This document shows positions 1 to 12,398 of a stretch of 64,000 bases of DNA, one piece after another (the stretch's first letter is position 1; every line of letters starts with the position of its first letter). The notes under the pieces are model-generated. The model saw only the letters and a list, made by a program, of their open reading frames with translations, was not told the origin of the DNA and did no database searches. The DNA comes from Myoxocephalus aenaeus. Taxonomy: Eukaryota; Chordata; Actinopteri; Perciformes; Cottidae. Made by a program: the position numbers and the translations under genes. The stretch lies in the NCBI GenBank assembly GCA_038501785.1, contig JBAMJR010000013.1, positions 989,501 to 1,053,500 on the forward strand. Direction: 5' to 3'.

Positions 1-602
1 GAGGATAATCTCCTGTCGGCGTCAGTGGGAGCGGAGTTTTAGAGGCCGGTAGCTGCAAAAAGTACTCTTCATATAACGTCGTCAGACTCGCAATGGGGCA
101 GTTTAAAAAAAAGAAGAAGAAAGCATCAAAATCAGTGGAGCAGAACCAGAGATAAGGTCTTTATTATTGCACACATTCGTCTTCCTTGTTCGAAACCCGG
201 CCCGCACATTACCCACAATGCCCCTTTCTTGTTTGGGATATTGTGGTGTTTTATGCCGGTGGTGCTTATAAAATGGAGCCCGGAGCCCGGAGCCCGGAGC
301 AAAGACATAAAACCTGCGGATTTGTTTCAGTTTCATATTTGTAGTCACAACCGAGGCTGACTCGGGTGACACCGCTCGAGGCCGTGTATCCGATTTGCCG
401 CTGCAAAAACTCTTCGAGCAACTTTAACGACAGCGGCCCCCGTGACCTGCAAACAGACTTTGATCAGTATCGCTTTCATCCGCAATAGCGTGAAAGAGGT
501 TAGAGGTGCGCGTCCTTCTCGCCTCCTCCTGCTGTTGCAGCTGATGCCTGTTGGCCCTGAACACCAAACGCTGGACAACAGCAAATATAGAACATCCCCG
601 GC

Positions 603-682
603 ATGATGCCGCAGACACACAACGACTGGAGCATGCTCAATAAGTACATCTGGCACATCTACAATTGGCAGCTGATACAGCC
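603..682 (+). other. exon-like stretch of unknown identity
   Basis: A pyrimidine-rich tract with a GTTGCAG acceptor ends at 540. It is followed by an ATG at 603 opening MMPQTHNDWSML, then NKYIWHIYNWQLIQP, and a strong donor-like CCG|GTGAGT at 683. About 25 nt later CTGCAG precedes another open stretch (about 709-830) reading VAVEFTASAALLFNLLQ. A 27-nt intron is not credible, so these are not simply joined. I do not recognise the product; it may be chance. Confidence 0.15.
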
Positions 683-1006
683 GGTGAGTCTTTCAAGAGC
701 TTCTGCAGGTGGCAGTGGAGTTCACGGCCTCTGCTGCGCTGCTCTTCAACCTTCTCCAGTGTCCTCTATCAGTTTACTTTCATCTCCGCCGTCTTCATGA
801 TGTCTCTCTGTGTCGCTGTGCTCCCCTGGGACTCTAACCCTCCTTCACTGACCTCACAGAACAATTCCTGCTCACCTCTTCCCAGCCAAATGGATAAAAG
901 GACGTGGAAGTCGATGCTTGAAGCCTGCATGACGGCGTTAGAGTGTTTCTACACCTACTCTGTTTTTCGCAAAAGTCAAATTTCAAAATCAAATCAAGGA
1001 CTTTAA

Positions 1007-3734
1007 AACACAAGGACTACGTTCGCGTGTAAAAAGCACTGGACTGGATTTTTATTACACGAGAAGCAGGAAAAACAAGGGGTAATTGCTACTGTAATCA
1101 GTACTGAGGCGAAACATAACACTTAAAATCAATGACCCGCGCGGGCGATGTTAAAATCACCCCATCTCCCTGGAGAGACATACATTCCATCTGAATGGGC
1201 CTTTAGATCATGCAGGTCTCCATTCTGTGTGATTGTAAATGAAGGTCCAAAAGAAGGATTATCCGACTGTTTATGATCTCTCAATGAGGTTACACACTTA
1301 GAACTAAAATGAGAAGACTCAAAAGGTAAGAACCACTTCCTGTCTGTCTTGGTTTCAGGGGATTTATTCTCAGTTGAGGTGCATTTATTTGACCTTTAAC
1401 ACGCAGACTGCCTTTTTACATCAATCTCTTAGTCCCAATCTCCTCCCCTGTCCTATTGAAAGAGGCACCTTTTGTTACCTGAAGCTGACATTCTTCACTA
1501 ATGGGCTGATCTTTACAAATGGAGAGGAACAACTGCCCTTATCAGTCCCCCTCCAGACTGAGCCTGTCGCTCAAGATGCAAGGTATAACATGAAAAGAAC
1601 AAATATCGATCAATACAACTGGACATTGTATGTGTGCATGTAAAAGAGAAATAAAGTCAAAAGGCCTCCCAACACTAAATGGTAAATGGACCACATGCAA
1701 CACTTTTTCCTACTCAGGTTGAAAAATGGACTCTGCAAAGCCTCTCATTCGCCCACGCACCCTCTCACAGAGCGGCGATGCAAAGCACCGGCCCGATCAT
1801 TAAGAACAATTTGGGGCGTTCAGCCACGGCCACGGGAACGCACAGTTACACAGGGAGAGAGCAGCAACTCTGTGCAACGCAATCTTCTTTCCCCTCCCAG
1901 CTTGAATGTAAAACAACCTGCTGCTGCTTCATAACGGGCTGAGAAAGGAGTGTACTCTAAGATTAGACTCTATTTTTTGGGTGAATTGGATTTTCTTGAC
2001 CAGCTGATTCCTTTGTCACAGCACGAGGTGAATGGCACACGACAAGGTGATCCCTCTTCGTTCTCGCAGCTCATAAAAGAGTCACATCATATTGATATCA
2101 TATTGATAGATGATGTGGAGGTTTATCATATTGGTAGACACCGGAAGACAAACTGCATTCTTAACTAAAGGCAGAAGCTTTTGGAAATCCCTTCCTGACA
2201 AATCAAAACAGCTTTTTAAAAACATTTGACATAAAGTTAAAACTTGGCCTCAACTGCAACCATACGCAATGCTAAAAAAATATTTGTGTTGTGTTTTGTT
2301 TATGTCATTTGCGTGTTTAAATGTTTGACTGTTTTATGTTTTTGAGAATATCCAGTTTAAAAAAATAATATTATTATTTATAATTTTAAGTTTTATTGGG
2401 TTTTATCATAGAAATATTCACAAACATAAACAAAACAAATATAGAAATAAATAAATAAAAACAGGCAGGTTATCAAACCGGCGTTAATATTATTTGGTTA
2501 CAATAATATATCGGGCATTAGTGCATGACAGAAATTACATAACACTAAACATATGCACTGATTGTAAGATTTTAAACTGTAATTGTAATGATTACTTAAA
2601 CTCTGGTGTTGGAAATTATCTTTGGTATGTACGCATACAGTACTTGTCCCTTATAAATAAACAAATAAATAAAATATCCTGAGCCATCTTTCATGCAATA
2701 ATTGCAGCAGCTAAACATAAGCCGAACAGAGGAGCTTGTTGTGCGCACGTTCATACTGTATTGTAAAAAATAGTATCATTAGGTACTCTTATTGCTAAGA
2801 ATACACAAACTAAATGATGAATTTATTGTTTTTATGCTTAACATTTTTCATGACGTACAACTCTTTCGTTGTGATGGAGCCTGCAGCCTCTTAAGCACAA
2901 TTATACCCATATACTGATCAAACATGGCCTGGGCTTTGTGTTGCAAACAAATTGCACATTAAAAAGGTTTAAAACGTTCAAATGAAGCCAAATTGAAGAT
3001 TTGGAGGTTACAAAGGCTCCACACACCTGTGTGAATATGACGATTGCCTTCGGCTGCTAATCGGCTAATGCATCGATGAGACAGTGATGAGGAAGCATTA
3101 ATGCAACGCTAATAGCGAATCAGCTGATGCAAGCACATCTCCAGTGGTATAATTGAACTAATGCTCCATTAACTGCGTTTCAACATAATGTAGACACTGT
3201 TGGAGAACAGAGAAAAACAGGAAGAGGGGAGACAGAGGCTGTAACCAAACAAACATTGGGCACATGGGAAGGGAAGGAGGCATTATGGGAAACAGCAACG
3301 CCACATGCACCGCATTCACAATGCTTTAGTTTGTGTCTGCTAATAGCTTTGTGGGTTGTTGGGTTGGCCTGCTGGTTCCTACAGTAAGATATGAGAACAT
3401 GCCACTGAAATGCACTAAAAGCATTGTGGCCATGAGGGCATTTATGTGAGTGAGAGCGCTCTTTGTCTCTGTCCCTCACTCAGACCACGTCCACACTTGC
3501 ACAGCATTTCAGGTTGTTTTTCGTCAAGATTTAAAAAAATAATACAAATAAATAAATAATCTGTCATCATTCATCTTCTTTTGGGTGGCAAACTAAAACA
3601 CCATCGGAGCCAACCTCTAATCATGAGTGGGCCAGAAGTCTGTTTTGAATAAATGACATTTCAGTTGTGTTCAATTTCATGCATTTCAGCTTTTGTACAC
3701 GCGAGCAAGTTGTATGCATGTAACGTAACGTCCC
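1007..3734. other. no gene seen; AT-rich unique sequence
   Basis: Low-GC sequence with a small ATATTGAT repeat near 2088-2110, AT-rich simple stretches at about 2358-2460, and chance ORFs below 100 codons. No repeat family was recognised. Confidence 0.5.
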
Positions 3735-4015
3735 TATTTTTGTATCACCAGGTCGTCCTTCAATCAGAGGATCGGCGGTTCGATCCCCGGCTCCGCTAGC
3801 CCATGTCAATGTGTCCTTGAGCAAGACACTTAACCCTAAATTGCTCCCGTAGCTGCGCCTATACGGTGTATGAATGGTTGATAATCCTGATGTGGCACCT
3901 TGCATGGTAGCTCCTCTCATCAGTGTGTGAATGGGTGAATGATGTCATGTAGTGTTAAAGCGCTTTGAGTGGTCGGAAGACTAGAAAAGTATACAAGTAC
4001 GGGTCCATTTACCAC
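3735..4015 (+). mobile_element. tRNA-derived SINE-like copy
   Basis: Contains a perfect Pol III B box GGTTCGATCCC (3777-3787) and the teleost repeat phrase TTGAGCAAGACACTTAACCC. It ends with GCGCTTTGAGTGGTCGGAAG and a GTCCATTTACC tail. A second full-length copy lies on the minus strand at 36180-36412, and a shortened one at 31585-31722. Confidence 0.75.
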
Positions 4016-4236
4016 TTCTGTAGCTATCTTAACCCAAACATTGACTTATTTGTCACGAAACTTGCTTTTTTAGATTCACTCAGAGTCTCATCTTAATACT
4101 GAACAACACCATCAGCGAGAAGATCGGCTACGTCTATACAGTTATACTTAATGCTTGTGCTGTGGACAGACCCAACTTCGCTGAAGTCTTCGAGCCAGCA
4201 GGAGAGAGGAGGAGAGCTCAGCGCCCGCCAGCAACG

Positions 4237-4288
4237 CCTCCTCCTCCTCCTCCTCCTCCTCCTCCTCCTCCTCCTCCTCCTCCTCCTC
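4237..4288. repeat. (CTC)17 trinucleotide microsatellite
   Basis: Pure 52-bp CTC run. It creates spurious poly-Leu, poly-Pro, poly-Glu and poly-Arg frames on both strands. Confidence 0.95.
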
Positions 4289-4403
4289 ATCTCCGCCCCT
4301 CCGGTCTCTGCTGGCAGCCCAATGCAACTCCACGCTGCAGGAGACCCCGGCCGTATTGCTGGGCCCGCTGGAGGGAAGGGAGGGACGGGAGAACCAGAAC
4401 CAA

Positions 4404-4615
4404 GACTGTCAGACCCGACTGCAGTAAAATGAGAGGTTTTATAAAGGGAGTCTGCTGCTCGAAATACTGGGATTGCCAAATTTGCTATCCACCGTATAAG
4501 TTAGCCACTTCCGAAGTTATCGTAATCCAAACACTGAGACTTCTTTGTCACATAAGACCACTTCTGCAGTTATTTTAGCCCAAACCACAATCATTTCCTA
4601 AACCGCATCCAGTAT
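4404..4615 (+). repeat. dispersed repeat related to 34170-34364
   Basis: ACTGTCAGACCC, then CTGCAGTAAAATGAGAGG, matches ACTGTCGGACTC, then CTGCAGTAAAATAAGAGG, at 34170-34210. Similarity continues through AAACCA, then TTTCCTAAACC, near 4583-4603. Confidence 0.6.
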
Positions 4616-4839
4616 GTTTGTTTAGGTAACAAGGCAGGGGCTTGCGTAGGCGCACTGAGCGCTCGCGTTGCCGGAACATTTGTCGGGAAAACTTACCACA
4701 AAATAACCTTTTGTCAGACACCATACGAACAGATGTGCGAGAATACGTTAAAATATTCTGGTGTGAAAAATGCCAGCATCGTGTGGATGTGAGGCCAAAA
4801 CAGAGAAAAACAAAATGTTGCCGGGCAAGTGCACACTCT

Positions 4840-4863
4840 CACACACACACACACACACACACA
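4840..4863. repeat. (CA)12 microsatellite
   Basis: Pure CA run. Confidence 0.9.
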
Positions 4864-5627
4864 GGAGAAGAAACATAGTGCCAAAAGAGAAAGGAGAGGA
4901 ATGATATGTGAGTGAGAAATTAAGAAGACCACGCTGGGGTAACTGAGCTCCAAAAGGCAGATGGGGAGCGAGTGATAAGGAAAGTGAAGGGTTTAGGGTT
5001 TCATGCCGCTGTGCACGGATCAGCATGATCCATGCATGATGGGTAATTCAATTATAGGGCGGCAGAGTTTGGAGACAGAAGAGAGAATTCAGAGGAGAAA
5101 GACATAACACGCAAAGAAGGACAAGATGAAAGATGAGGGAGCAAGGGGAGGAAAAGGGAGGACTATCAGGAGATTATGGGGAGGAAGAGAAAAGAGATGA
5201 TGAAACGCGGTAGAATCACTTTGAAAGCCTCCAAGAAGAGAACGAAAGAGACAGCGTTGGGTTTGAAATAAAGGAAACTGAAAGTCTGCACCAACAGAAA
5301 ATCTCTTGAAAATAAGGTCAATACCGGAAAACTGCCCTTATTCTTCTTCTGTTATCCTCTCTTGTCTCTCCCGCTCCTCTTCTCACTCCCTTCCTGTCCG
5401 TCTCTCACCCTCTCCCTCCCGCTCCATCCCTGCCTGTGCCGGCGGTAATCTGTCCTGGCATTGTGTGGGTCGGCGTCTATACCTCTGGGGAGAAGCTCTC
5501 TGAACAGGTGGGATAAGGATTCCAGTATCACACGCGCACAAATGCATGCGTGCGCAGCACATCTTGCCAGTTCATACGCGTACAAACGCGGGGGACAGTG
5601 CGCTCGATTGTGGTAAGAGGAACAAGC

Positions 5628-5648
5628 TGTGTGTGTGTGTGTGTGTGT
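5628..5648. repeat. (TG)10 microsatellite
   Basis: Pure TG run. Confidence 0.85.
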
Positions 5649-5803
5649 TTATGGTTAATTGTATCTGGACCGACAGCCAGATCCACAGTGAGTTATTTCT
5701 AGGATTGTGCATGAAGAGAAAGAGGAGAGGAGAAAAATCCCTCAAGTGACTTCTCAACACTGTAGTCTGCGTTTGGTCTCTCTGTAACGAGGAGCTTTTA
5801 AAC

Positions 5804-7028
5804 CAGGGGTGGGCAAACTTTTTGACTCGCGGGCCACAACGGGTTCTAAGATTTGACAGAGGGGCCGGGCCAGGACCAGATGGATGGAGTGTTTGTGTGA
5901 ACTAATATAAATGGCATGTAAAAATCATTACATGAAAGGATTTGGCCTTTAACAGGTAGCAAAGCATTTATTTGCAAGGCAATTTAACAAATTGCACGGA
6001 TTGCAACTAACGCTTATTTTAATAATCGATTAATCGGTTGATTATTTTTTCGATTAATCGGATAAAAACATCAAAAAAGCATTAATTTCCAACCCTTTAT
6101 TCAAAAACAGAACTGACAGTGCAAAACATCTTCAGAAAGCACAAACAGGTTGCTCCTTGAACATTCCTGAGCTGTTAATAAAAAAAATTTAAATAAAAAT
6201 GGACTAACACTAAAAACATGTATGCTTTACATTTGCCAAATGTGAGCCCCTTTTACTGTAATGATCTCCTTGGAGCAGAGGCTGCATTTAGCATGCCCTG
6301 CTTTATCAATATGTATGAAACACTGGACAGAGGGAAGCTGTACTGCTCCTTTCATGTCTGTTTTGACCTCTTCATCTCAGCCCTGCATCAAGCTGCGCTG
6401 CATAGAGCGTCCTCTTCCTTAAACTATTTCATTCTGGGTCTCTTACGACCACGACATCACGTTGTTGGCTAAGCCCAACTACGTGATTTGTTTCATTCTA
6501 CTTTGAGTAAAAAAACAACCTGCAGCCAGATCCGCCGGTGTGCCGGTGTACCAGACCGGGGGGGTACGGCATGTTTCATTTTACAAGCAAGACTGAACTG
6601 TAACGGAACATAAAGTAACTTTAACGACAACACGCAACCCGAACACGTTAGCTAACGTGATAGCAAGCTGACTAGCTTCCATTAAAAACAAGTTTGAGGC
6701 AAATGAAGACGCTGTCGACATCTTAACGCTGATTGGCCAAGACTCGACACGTCACATCCAAGATGTTCTATTTTTCTCCGTGTCTCACTCCAATCTCAGA
6801 AACGCTGCCGGCCAGTTGCTCTGCTCCGCTCTTTTTTCTTTTTTTTTTTCTCCGTGACTTATTGACTGGCGTAATAATCGCACGACACAACGAATCGATA
6901 ATGAAATTCGTTGCCAACACTTTTGATAATCGATTCGTTGTTGCAGCCCTAATAATAATATTTGGACAAGTTCGGCGGGCCGGATTAAAAAGCCCAACGG
7001 CCCGGGGGCCGTACTTTGCCCATGTCTG
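5804..7028. mobile_element. non-autonomous hAT element with intact 8-bp target duplication
   Basis: The left end is CAGGGGTGGGCAAACTTTTT and the right end is the inverted, degenerate TTTGCCCATGTCTG, with CGGGCC-rich subterminal sequence on both sides. The 8 bases just outside each end are identical: TTTTAAAC at 5796-5803 and at 7029-7036, the target-site length of hAT transposons. No transposase reading frame was seen. A second hAT-like element occupies most of the interior. Confidence 0.9.
5997..6951. mobile_element. nested hAT-like element of the GGGCTGCAAC family
   Basis: The left end, GGATTGCAACTAACG with AATCGATTAATCGG, is inverted at the right end as ATAATCGATTCGTTGTTGCAGCCCTA. These are the terminal and subterminal motifs of a very common teleost hAT group. 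The ends are diverged and I could not find an 8-bp duplication. It contains open frames up to about 105 codons but no recognised transposase motif. Confidence 0.7.
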
Positions 7029-7036
7029 TTTTAAAC

Positions 7037-8348
7037 ACACGAGCAAATAGGAACCAATGAGCCGTGAAGCATCATCCGGTAATGGAAACGCCGGCCATTC
7101 CAGCCAGTGAACCATGTATATGTATGTACTGTATATCCATGTGATAAAGCACCCTGCAGGACATTAGGGAAATCACCCTACTCATCATTCATAGAGGATT
7201 CATCATGGCGTTGTCTGCTGGAGGCCAGGCTGATGTAGCGGCCTGTCTAGGAATCCTGCTTTATACACCCGGCTTTGATTCCCGTGGACTGGCTCCATGC
7301 GACTTATTTATTCATCTTCATCTAAACTCAGGCGGTAATTGCAGCGATGAAATGGCTCAACAGCCTGCCGTTCCCTTAACAAAGATCTCTCAGCAGCCAC
7401 ATGGGGAACGGCCATCGAGGACTTTGTCTTCATCTCTAGTCCTCGTTCTTTTTTTTCTTCTCACTCCCACGGCAAGATTTTATTGATGTCGAGAGCATTC
7501 AAAATGTTAAAGTGACACTAAAAAGGTCCATAATTCTGTTTCGCCGGCGGTAAATTGTGACGAGACGACAACTGTGACATATTTGACTGCAAAGCTGCTA
7601 ATATCTGTGGAAAACGCAGGCGTAACTGTAAGAATGATGTGGCAAAATACAGTGTCACGGGTTAAAGTAACACTGTTGCGTTCCGTGTCGGTAACATCGC
7701 CACAGGAACGGCTCGTATCCTGCAGCCGAATCGTCAGGTGTTGAAGAACTCTTGAAGTAATTTAGAGTGATGATCTGAGACATGATTGCCTGAGAAGTGT
7801 TGTAACATGACACTAATGTACTCATGTGTCCAGTTCAGGTTCAAGTTGAGTTCTTTGGTTTTTTCAAAACACACGGAAGTAGTGATTCTCAAAAGACAAA
7901 GGAAATGGAGCAGAAACTTTAGGGTTAGAATGTTATATTATTGGCAACACTTTCTCCGATACGACGTAGCACTGAAGGGTAATTTAACACCAGGCTGAAA
8001 AGCAGGATTCCACTGCCGTGTCAAATTAAAATGGCAATTAAAACGCCTTCATCTCCAATAACGTGACGTGAAACTGAATATGTGAGCAGGGTGTAGTTAC
8101 GAGAGGGATTTGATCCAATTCTTCAGATTTGATTAGATCACTGAAAAGTTTGTGTAGCTCTGAGAATACACAGAGCGAGAGCTGCAGAGGACTGTGTTCT
8201 TTTTTCTTAACAGATCCCACATACGCAGAGCAGTCATAAGGAATGTACATTTCTGCAAACCCCGGATATGTTGTATGTGGCCGTTTTAGCATTTGGTCAG
8301 ATCACTGACGGTCATTGAAAGTAACGTGGTATGAAAGTATAACAAGTA
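7037..8348. other. no gene seen
   Basis: Unique-looking sequence with ORFs below 100 codons and no recognised repeat. Confidence 0.4.
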
Positions 8349-8830
8349 ACAAGTCTACGGGTTGTTAGGAGGGGTGGAAGAGGATGGGTCAAGCAAACAC
8401 AGGACTTTCACCCAGGAGACTGCTGTTCGTGTCCCTTGTGAAACCAAAAGTTAACGCTGACATAATTCTTGTTAGATAGCATTGTTTAATGTGTTATGTA
8501 ACTTTACGTAGGAAAGTCTGCTGGCTAGGGGTGCTGTTGTTTATTTACGGTAGTTCCGTTCCGTTATTCCGTTTCATTGTTCCGTTCCGTTGTTCCGTTC
8601 CGTTGTTCCGTTCCGTTGTTCCGTTAGTCCGTTCCGTTGTTCCGTTATTCCGTTGTTCCGTTCCGTTGTTCCGTTCCGTTAGTCCGTTTCATTGTTCCGT
8701 TATTCCGTTGTTCCGCTCCGTTGTTCCGCTCCGTTGAGATCTTTTTTCTAACTTTAACCAAGTAGTTCTGTAGCTTAAACCTCACTAATCGTTTCACCAC
8801 CTTTGCCACGTGGCTTTTTATACACACTTC
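8349..8830 (+). repeat. dispersed repeat copy interrupted by a TTCCG minisatellite
   Basis: 8380-8550 (CACAGGACTTTCACCCAGGAG, then TTACGTAGGAAAGTCTGC, then TTTATTTACGG) and 8736-8815 (TAACTTTAACCAAGTAGTT, then ATCGTTTCACCAC) align, in that order, with the reverse complement of 13100-13370. The 182-bp array between them is absent from the other copy. Confidence 0.8.
8554..8735. repeat. TTCCG-based minisatellite
   Basis: 182 bp built from 5-mers (TTCCG) and 8-mers (TTGTTCCG, TTATTCCG, TTAGTCCG), often combined as a 13-mer, with a few TTTCATTG variants. Confidence 0.95.
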
Positions 8831-10508
8831 TTACGACTCACTTCATACGGAGAAACCGGATTGGATCTTTGAAGATTTATGTTTTTTTCTCTGTGTATAT
8901 AAAGACAACAGTCACTGTGTTTAAACATCCCTTATCCTGTAGATATTTTGGGTTTGCTGCAAAACAAAACATTTGTGATCCTCTTTAATTGGATTCTTCC
9001 CATGGTTGGTGTCATTGCCGCAGACAGCTCTAAGTAGAGCCCTGGTTGTACTTTCTTGTTGTTGTCGTGTCTTGTTAGTTCATGTTAGGTAGTTTGAGCG
9101 GATGCACTCAGACACCAAACACAAAACAACGGGGACTTGGCAACGCCGACTTGTAACGCCACAGTTAACTCAGCCCATCTGCCTGCTTAATTGATAGAAT
9201 ATTATCACCTTATGAGACTTCTTGTAGCCCCCAAGCTACCTCAAGCCTGGAGACAAATAATTAAAATGATGGAAGTTCATGTCGGCGAGATTGACTGCTA
9301 TAAATAGTTTTCCTTTCAAAAGCGGCACCTAACTTCCTCGAGCTCGTGCACGTTTAACATCCTCAGAAACGTCAACATAAATGAGACAACACGTTGCACA
9401 TGACATGAGAGATGTTTTCCGGGACATCCTCTTGTTGACATTAAGATGACAAACAATTCCCCATCTGGTCTGCTGGCAGAGTGCCATGACTGATCTGAGA
9501 TCATGTTTACTGGATATAGTGAGAGTAAGGATGATGCTAGGCATACATCCAATACATCCACTGCAGAGCTTCAATAATCAGGAGCGCGGGCTCAGAACTG
9601 GAACGATTTTAAAAGCCCAGAAATACACACACAAGACTAATAACTAATTATTAATGCAATTTTCTACTTCCTCAATACCAAATTATTTCGCCAAACCCAA
9701 AAAATAACAGTGTGACCGAAATATTACAATTCAACTCGACTCCAACTATGGAAACCAGAAAAAAAGGACGTAACTGAGCCAATTAACACCCCTGATAATG
9801 GAGCATGACCACAATCTGTAGCTGTTCAGGAGGCCGGCATCTGCTGTACACAGCAGGATTTTGATGAGCTGCCTAATAAACTCATATACAGAATCTGTTG
9901 CAGTGGAAGGCATCGGATTATCCGGCTGATTCTGGAGCTCGGCCTCCAGCTGAGCTAACGGCTAAATGATTTGACAATGCAACATGTGTTCTTCTCACAG
10001 GGGGACATGGGAAAGATGAGGATGAGGATGAGGATGAGACCACTGAGGTTGTCGGGTGGAGTAGAATGTCCAGGAGTCCAGAGATCAGCTGTTCCTTATT
10101 TAGAGCAAAAGGCTCAGAAGGCTCCCGCTCATTCAGTTTTTACTCCAGACTGCTTCTTAGATCTTAAGCCGGAGAGCTCTGCAGCTCACATCATTTTAGT
10201 TTTGCTTGAAATGCAACTAGGAGATCTATGGAGCCCCAGCAGTAACACATATAATCAGAGTGCATGTGAGGGGTAAGATGTCATAAAGTCCAGTAAAGTC
10301 CCCACCCCCCAATCTTCGACCACCAGGTAAATGCAGGTGCTGCATGTTCCCACGGTCTGCTCCCACACCAGTGTCTTCTTTCCTACTGTTTCATAAACTA
10401 CAAGCTGAAAACACGTGGCACAGCCTCACCGGGGGAGTTACAAAGCAAATGAGGCAAACCCAAAACCGTGCACGGCATCTCTGCTCCCCCATGAATACCG
10501 TGTGTTAC
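8831..10508. other. no gene seen
   Basis: Unique sequence. A short GAGGAT run lies at about 10016-10036. No recognised repeat. Confidence 0.4.
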
Positions 10509-11330
10509 TAAACATCAAACAAAAGGTTCGGAAATTAGGGTTTGGTAGATTATTTGTCTGTTGTAACAATGCTTCTTGGCAGTGAATGTCATACCGTTGG
10601 AAAGCCTGTTTATTTCCCTTTTAAACGGTGCCCCATTTGTAAGGAACATGCATTGCTGGGATGAGCAGCACAGGTGAGTATGTGGGTTGTGCCCATGAAA
10701 CAATTTGCCAAATCTTCTCTGCCAATGCCAAACAGCTCATTCTGCTGTTTGCCAGGAGGCCTGCCACGACTGCCCTTCACCGCCAGGCACGATTTCGGTG
10801 GTACACCTGCACTGGAACCTGAACATGTGGAGGAACGTTATGTTCGGCGATGAGTCCGGATTCTGCCTACGGAAGTAGGGATCAAAGTTTGAGACGACGG
10901 GGGGAACGCTATGCTGATTGCCGAGATTTGTCTTCATTGGAGGCAAGATATTAAGATGAGATTCTGCAACCAGTGGCAATCCCATTTCACCACAGTCTGG
11001 GAACTACTGAGGCTCCTGACTGTTTGTTAAATGAATACATTGTAAAAATTGCCAATTTGTTTTGTTTCTTCCTTGTTACTGGTAGACTTCAATCATCCAC
11101 CAAACAAGAGTCAAAAGCAACAGCAGAATTTTGGCATTGGCAGAGAAGAATTGGCAAATTGTTCATGGGTGCAACCCACATACTCAGCTGTGCCTCACAA
11201 ATGCATGTTCTTTACAAATGGCACAATTAACAGGCTTTCCAACGGTATACAATGTATTTTCAAGAATTATTGTTACAATAGGGACATTGTCTACCAAACA
11301 CTCATTTCCAAACATCTTGTTTGATGTTTA
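10509..11330. mobile_element. Tc1/mariner-type relic with about 200-bp inverted repeats
   Basis: The left arm (10509-10731, beginning TAAACATCAAAC) reappears inverted at 11128-11330 (ending GTTTGATGTTTA). Matching blocks along the arms include the TTTGGTAGA region, GGAAAGCCTGTT and GGCATTGGCAGAGAAGA. Between the arms is a broken transposase segment. Confidence 0.85.
10740..10920 (+). pseudogene. broken Tc1-like transposase fragment
   Basis: One frame reads FARRPATTALHRQARFRW. After a +1 shift the next frame reads VHLHWNLNMWRNVMFGDESG followed by FCLRK and a stop (TAG at 10876). The W..V.F.DES block is the second-aspartate region of the DDE domain of Tc1/mariner transposases. The rest of the gene is missing, so it cannot be active. 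Confidence 0.8.
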
Positions 11331-11510
11331 TTTGGCACACATTCGCAAATTACAACATAAGATACAGCATAATTGGCGAGGTAGGTGCATGGTCTGGGTG
11401 GACAAAAGCGCTGGTCATGGATGCGAATAATGATGAGGGGCCCCTTCAATGTATGCAGGCAGCTAATAGGGAGTTTAACAAAAGAAGGTGCCACCAGCTA
11501 CTGGCTTTCT

Positions 11511-11666
<156 letters not shown>

Positions 11667-11988
11667 AAGGCGAAGATACAGAGCTGTGACTGACAAAGAT
11701 AAGCAGAATATTTGCAAAGAATGAGTAAAACATGAGACTGTCAATGATGCACTGGAAACGTTAAGAGGCCGGAGAGAGAGACTAAAAGAGGGCAAGGGTG
11801 AGGAAAGGAAGGACTGGAAAAAAGTGGATAAGAAAAGGGGGATGGGGGGAAAGGAAGGATGGGAATTAGGCCAATTTTCTTTGGGGATTTACAGCAGATT
11901 ACAGCTCTGTAAGCGGGAGTGACGGAGAGCAGAGGGAAATCTGTGTGATGGAAAAGATGGACAGAATTCTTGGACAAATAAAGACTTG

Positions 11989-12055
<67 letters not shown>
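11989..12055. repeat. compound (CA)7(TA)27 microsatellite
   Basis: A CA run passes directly into about 54 bp of TA, a self-complementary tract. Confidence 0.95.
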
Positions 12056-12059
<4 letters not shown>

Positions 12060-12377
12060 CTTTAAAGAGCCAACACGCAGACACTGGCTGGAGCTATAGC
12101 ATCTAGACTGGGTTTTCTATCCTCTGCGTCTCCATGAGGATAGACGCGGTGCAGCTGTGTCGGCAGAAAAGGGGTGGAGAAGGAGAGGAAAGAGGGATGA
12201 AAGAGGAAAAGACGGGGGTCGAGGTGAATGAAAGCAATCAGCGATGGAAGAGAACAATCAAATCAAAGTGAGGATGGCGCAAATGGAGAGGAAAAAGAGA
12301 AGCAGAAGTGGAGAGATAGCCACAAGCTGTGAAATGTTGAGAATGAATTAGGCTGGGAGCCAAATGGAAGGAGGATT

Positions 12378-12398
12378 AAAAAAAAAAAAAAAAAAAAA
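12378..12398. repeat. A21 homopolymer
   Basis: 21 A followed by GAGAGAG. Confidence 0.9.

Noticed and set aside
345..656. Minus-strand ORFs of 103 and 64 codons near the left edge
   Set aside because: Three frames look equally protein-like, none has a recognisable motif and they do not match ELK channel exons.
3777..3787. Possible tRNA gene
   Set aside because: The B box is perfect, but no matching cloverleaf arms or acceptor stem surround it, and the flanks are those of a SINE-like repeat.
4093..4578. Four overlapping ORFs with poly-Glu, poly-Arg, poly-Leu or poly-Pro
   Set aside because: All arise from the (CTC)17 tract read in different frames; no conserved flank or exon signals.
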